Source: Bacteroidales bacterium
GTDB lineage: Bacteria; Bacteroidota; Bacteroidia; Bacteroidales; Prolixibacteraceae
Length of the DNA: 64,000 nt
Direction: 5' to 3'
NCBI GenBank assembly: GCA_015654795.1
Contig: JAATGF010000034.1
Coordinates: 1-64,000 of the forward strand
Shown one piece after another: positions 60,297-64,000 of this stretch. The translations under genes and the position numbers were made by a program. Numbering within the stretch: position 1 is the stretch's first letter; each line of letters starts with the position of its first letter. Below the pieces are notes generated by a model that was not told where the DNA came from, did not search any database, and saw only the letters and a list, made by a program, of their open reading frames with translations.

Positions 60297-61511
60297 CTAC
60301 CAAAGATTGAGTTTTTGAAAAAATGTTTGAAGCTTTACAACATGTGGTTTTGTCTTTGGTTGAGATACTTTAAACGCATATTTCTTGTTTTTCAAGAATT
60401 TGTATGTAGAAGTAGATCCTGGAATAAGAAGTTGCTGATGAGGGTCATTCCTTTTAATCAAATGTCTTTTTTGGATAAAAAAGGCGGGTATCATAAAAAG
60501 GATACTGCCAGAGATTGTTATAAATCCCATAAGGCTGATAATCCCCATATGCTGTAAAGCAAAAACAGGAATAATAAAGAGGGTATTAAAACCAATAATC
60601 GTATAAGTGGCGCTCTTGTGTGAAAAGCCCAACGCGAGCAATCGATGATGAAGGTGGTTTTTGTCAGCAGTAAACGGCGATTTAAATTGTAGTAGTCTGA
60701 TTATGAAAACTCTGAGTGTGTCAACTAATGGATAAATCAGAATCCCAAATGAAACAGCAGGCGCCGAAGAGATAGAAAATGGCTGAGTTTGATCGATATT
60801 GAATTCATTGAACCGGATCACGATAATCGACATAAGGGTTCCAAGAACAAGCGATCCGGTATCTCCCATGAAAATCTTGTTTTCTTTTCCGTAAAGGTTG
60901 TAATAGAAAAAACCGGCAATTGCACCTACAAGAGAGAATGAGAGGATCGCATAATCATGATGTCCGCTGATAAAAAACCAACCTCCGAAAACAGTAGCTG
61001 CCAACATACTTAGTCCTGCAGCTAAACCATCGATGCCATCCATTAGATTAAATGCATTAATAATGACTATTATAACAAAAAAAGTCAGAATAACACTGGG
61101 AACCATTCCAATGTCTCCGATCCCCAAAAACCCATGAAGATTAGTAAATCGTATTTTCGCAAGGAAAACAATTATTCCGGAGGCAATTAATTGAACTGTA
61201 AGTTTTTTCCATGCAGTTAATGTCAAAATGTCATCTTTTAGTCCAACAAAAAACATGAGGATTACAGCAGTTAATATATAGATCATTTCCGGCAGTTCGT
61301 CCCCACTTAATCCAATAGTGGATGCAAATACAAAACTAAGGAAAATTGCTATTCCACCTAAAGTGGGAATAGGTCTTTTGGCAGCCGATCGTTCATTGGG
61401 ATTGTCCATGAGCTTCAATGAATGGACCACTCTAATGACAATTGGAACTGCGTAGAGCGAAATAGCGAGTGCCAAAATAAAACTTGCGGAAATATAAAGA
61501 AGATCTTGCAT
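60297..61511 (-). CDS. Undecaprenyl-phosphate GlcNAc-1-phosphate transferase-like (WecA/MraY family)
   Basis: NERSAAKRPIPTLGGIAIFLSF, NAFNLMDGIDGLAAGLS, FMGDTGSLVLGTLMS, HLHHRLLALG. Confidence 0.92.
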   Translation of the reverse strand: MQDLLYISASFILALAISLYAVPIVIRVVHSLKLMDNPNERSAAKRPIPTLGGIAIFLSFVFASTIGLSGDELPEMIYILTAVILMFFVGLKDDILTLTAWKKLTVQLIASGIIVFLAKIRFTNLHGFLGIGDIGMVPSVILTFFVIIVIINAFNLMDGIDGLAAGLSMLAATVFGGWFFISGHHDYAILSFSLVGAIAGFFYYNLYGKENKIFMGDTGSLVLGTLMSIIVIRFNEFNIDQTQPFSISSAPAVSFGILIYPLVDTLRVFIIRLLQFKSPFTADKNHLHHRLLALGFSHKSATYTIIGFNTLFIIPVFALQHMGIISLMGFITISGSILFMIPAFFIQKRHLIKRNDPHQQLLIPGSTSTYKFLKNKKYAFKVSQPKTKPHVVKLQTFFQKLNLW

Positions 61512-61624
61512 ATCGCTTTTGATAATTTGAGTACTCTTTCAGAGTAAAGTTTTTTACTAATTAAGAATCAGGCGGCTATATTTTAATAATGAACTACGAA
61601 TGGTTTTGAATGTAATACACTCAT

Positions 61625-61737
61625 ACAGCTTCGCCCTCTCGGTCACATAACGTGACCTCAGATGGCTATTGTGCTGTAGTTACCATGAACGCCGAATTGT
61701 TCGTGGATTTTCATTTATTTACTATTTTACAAAAATA
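61625..61737 (-). promoter_or_regulatory. Promoter and ops-like leader upstream of WecA-like gene
   Basis: CAAAAATA 61730-61737 (TATTTTTG on minus), hairpin GGTCAC/GTGACC 61641-61657, AGGGCGAAGCTGTA at about 61625-61638. Confidence 0.55.
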
Positions 61738-62368
61738 CTTAATTTATCGAAATTGTCAATTGTTTGAAACTCCGGGTTAATAATAAATCCAAATAATTTC
61801 ATGTCGACATAACAAACGGAATCTGTCAAAATGTTCTTCCCTAACTAATTAGTAGGATTTTGTTCGGTATATAAAGTTATGCTTTTAAATAGTTATGCTT
61901 AGGTGAAAAAATAGGTGCAAATATCGTTAATTTAGTTAATTCTACGATAGTCAAAGGGCGTGAATTTCTTCGCTATTTGACAGACGTATAAGTTTTTTCA
62001 ACAGATGTGTGGAATTTTACAATGCATGTAATATTTTTGTAAATACCCTATTAACGAAACAAATCAAAATAAAGGATCTTTTTCATACGCCCTAAGTAAT
62101 TTGATTGTGAAGAAAAAAAAAAACAGAAGATATTATTCCCAAATAGTTTAAGATTCTTGCCGCTTCTTGAGGCATAGCGTTCTTTTCGTTCTCAATTTAA
62201 TGTTCAATTTATCTGATTTTTGACAATTGAAAATCTTGTCTTTTTTTTAAAAAAAATCACATCTTTCTCCACACAAATTTTGCAATGTTGGAAAACTTTA
62301 ACCTTTTCAAAGAACTCACTGGCTCATTTTTTCCCATTCTCGCTTTTCTGATCGATACTCCTTCTTAA

Positions 62369-62887
62369 TTACGAATTATAAGGTATCAGATTCTTTCCGG
62401 GAGCTTCAACAAGAACAGTATATCCGAGAGGCGGAATTCTAAGGGCAACTTTGTTCTTCCCTTTAAAATCAATTAGTTCGCCTACAACGCCACATAGCGG
62501 TCCTGATATAATTTCAACCATTTGTCCCGGTTTTAAGTTCTCAACTGTAATCTCAAGCTCAACTTCAATCTGGCCCAACATCCTTTTTAACAGATTAATA
62601 TCTGCGTCCCTTATGATTGCTGCTTTACCTTCGAAAAAGACGTAACTGACAACATTATAGGTTTTAAGTACAATTTCGTACTCTTTTCGGCTAATGTGAA
62701 CAAATACATAACCTGAAATCAATGGCATTTCAACCCATTTTTTTCGGTCACTCCATTGTCTCAGTTTTTTTTGCAGTGGAACGTATGCTTCAATATGCTG
62801 TTCGGTCAAATCGGACTGAACCTTTTTCTCCGACCTTGATTTAACCCTGACAGCATACCAGTTATAGTTGAGTGTGTTATTTTCCAT
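62369..62887 (-). CDS. UpxY-family transcription antiterminator (NusG/RfaH paralog)
   Basis: NYNWYAVRVKSRSEKKVQSDL, ISGYVFVHI, PGQMVEIISGPLCGVVGELIDFKGKNKVALRI KOW-like segment. Confidence 0.9.
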   Translation of the reverse strand: MENNTLNYNWYAVRVKSRSEKKVQSDLTEQHIEAYVPLQKKLRQWSDRKKWVEMPLISGYVFVHISRKEYEIVLKTYNVVSYVFFEGKAAIIRDADINLLKRMLGQIEVELEITVENLKPGQMVEIISGPLCGVVGELIDFKGKNKVALRIPPLGYTVLVEAPGKNLIPYNS

Positions 62888-62904
62888 TTTTTTCTAATGA
62901 CTTG

Positions 62905-62912
62905 CAAAGATA
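62905..62912 (-). promoter_or_regulatory. Bacteroidota -7-like box TATCTTTG upstream of the UpxY-like gene
   Basis: CAAAGATA on plus; fits TAnnTTTG; no clear -33 TTTG seen. Confidence 0.4.
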
Positions 62913-62941
62913 ATGATTTTTGTAATACCTACGACTCGGAT

Positions 62942-63961
62942 TTATTTGGAAGAATCTCTAATTATTAATACAGTAGATAATACAGTTTGTTCAAATGGGA
63001 TGATGGTTTTAGTGTTTTCAATCCGGTGAATAATTTTTTGTGCTGCCTGAAATCCCATTTGGTATCCAGGTTGTTTTACGGTCGAGAGTGACGGCGTTAC
63101 TACGGCACTGAAAGGTTCGTCGCTAAATCCGAATAAGGCGACATCTCCCGGAACCTTCAGATTATTTTTCTGACAATATTCAAGCGCACTTAATGCCGTT
63201 GTATCATTTCCACAAAATACGCCGTCCGGAGGATTCGGGAGCTTCATCAATCGGGTAAAGGCCTGTATTCCCTCCTCTTTGGTTAAGTCCGTGACTTCCA
63301 GGTATTCATCAATAAGGGGCATTTCTGCTTCGGCCAGCGCTTTAATATATCCGTCTTTTCGATCTTTGTAGATGTTAAGCAATTCAGGTCCTGCTATATG
63401 GGCAATTCTCTTGCAACCCCGCTCTATCAGGTGGCGGGTAATTTTATATCCTGAATTAAAATCATCGACTACAATTCTGTCACTATCGATAGTTGGGCAA
63501 AACCTGTCGAAAAAGAGGATTGGAATATTCTTCTCAGAAAACAGTCGGAGATGCTTATCTTCATTTGTCTGCATCGAAATCGAAATTATTAAACCGTCCA
63601 CACGATTATTAAATAATGTCTGGACACAGTTAATCTCTTTTATAAGCAGATCATTCGACTGAGAGATAATCACATTAAAACCTTTGGTCCAGGCATAGTC
63701 TTCAATGCCGCTTATTGCTGATGAGAAAAAATATCGGTCAATACGCGGTACAACCACGCCAATGGTATTGGTCTTTTTACTGCGAAGATTTGCAGCAAGA
63801 ATGTTCGGACGATAGCCCATCTCAATCGCTTTTTTCTGAACCAATTGCCGCGTTTTCTCACTAATTCTGCTGTTGTTGTTTAACGCCCTTGATACAGTTG
63901 ACGCAGATATTTTAAGCTCATATGCGAGATTATGAATCGTAATTTCGGGATGCTTCTTCAT
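62942..63961 (-). CDS. LacI-family transcriptional regulator
   Basis: ITIHNLAYELKISASTVSRALNNNSRISEKTRQLVQKKAIEMGYRPN HTH. Confidence 0.92.
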   Translation of the reverse strand: MKKHPEITIHNLAYELKISASTVSRALNNNSRISEKTRQLVQKKAIEMGYRPNILAANLRSKKTNTIGVVVPRIDRYFFSSAISGIEDYAWTKGFNVIISQSNDLLIKEINCVQTLFNNRVDGLIISISMQTNEDKHLRLFSEKNIPILFFDRFCPTIDSDRIVVDDFNSGYKITRHLIERGCKRIAHIAGPELLNIYKDRKDGYIKALAEAEMPLIDEYLEVTDLTKEEGIQAFTRLMKLPNPPDGVFCGNDTTALSALEYCQKNNLKVPGDVALFGFSDEPFSAVVTPSLSTVKQPGYQMGFQAAQKIIHRIENTKTIIPFEQTVLSTVLIIRDSSK

Positions 63962-64000
63962 TTCATGATATTAAATCGCGGTAACAGTTATTTTGTAAAT

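Noticed and set aside
62888-62941. Invertible promoter flanked by inverted repeats controlling upxY, as in B. fragilis
   Set aside because: Only a 54-bp gap after the LacI gene and no inverted repeat pair seen around the -7 box.

Overview
Bacteroidota-type window (AT-rich, TAnnTTTG-like promoters, SLBB/Wzi/UpxY genes), almost entirely minus-strand surface polysaccharide biosynthesis. There appear to be two stacked Wzx/Wzy loci. Locus 1 (about 37.3 to 2.8 kb) encodes a near-complete CMP-legionaminic acid route of the Ptm/Leg type, a candidate 2,6-dideoxysugar branch (NDP-hexose 2,3-dehydratase, Gfo/Idh/MocA oxidoreductase, SDR), a UDP-L-FucNAc/FucNAm set (fnlABC-like plus wbuXYZ-like), glycosyltransferases (GTs), Wzx, Wzy, an initiating sugar transferase and an SLBB exporter. 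Locus 2 (about 61.5 to 40.5 kb) encodes a WecA-like transferase, two Wzz paralogs, Wzx, Wzy, GTs, two tandem Wzi proteins, a second SLBB exporter and a UDP-GlcA epimerase-like SDR. Upstream lie a UpxY/NusG-like antiterminator and a LacI regulator. Between the loci is a decayed accessory zone (frameshifted AAA ATPase, interrupted AbiEii-like gene, ORF6N remnant, palindromic repeat). The left 2.8 kb is mostly non-coding and repeat-rich. The most interesting signal is a recurrent leader architecture on the minus strand, seen three times: a -7-like TAnnTTTG box, then about 60-95 nt later a hairpin followed by G(G/A)GCGAAGCTGT. Two copies sit in front of the two polysaccharide operons and one is orphan. 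It resembles the RfaH ops element and is a candidate recruitment site for the UpxY-like protein. No tRNA, rRNA or CRISPR was recognised. All calls come from reading sequence and ORF translations; no database search was run.
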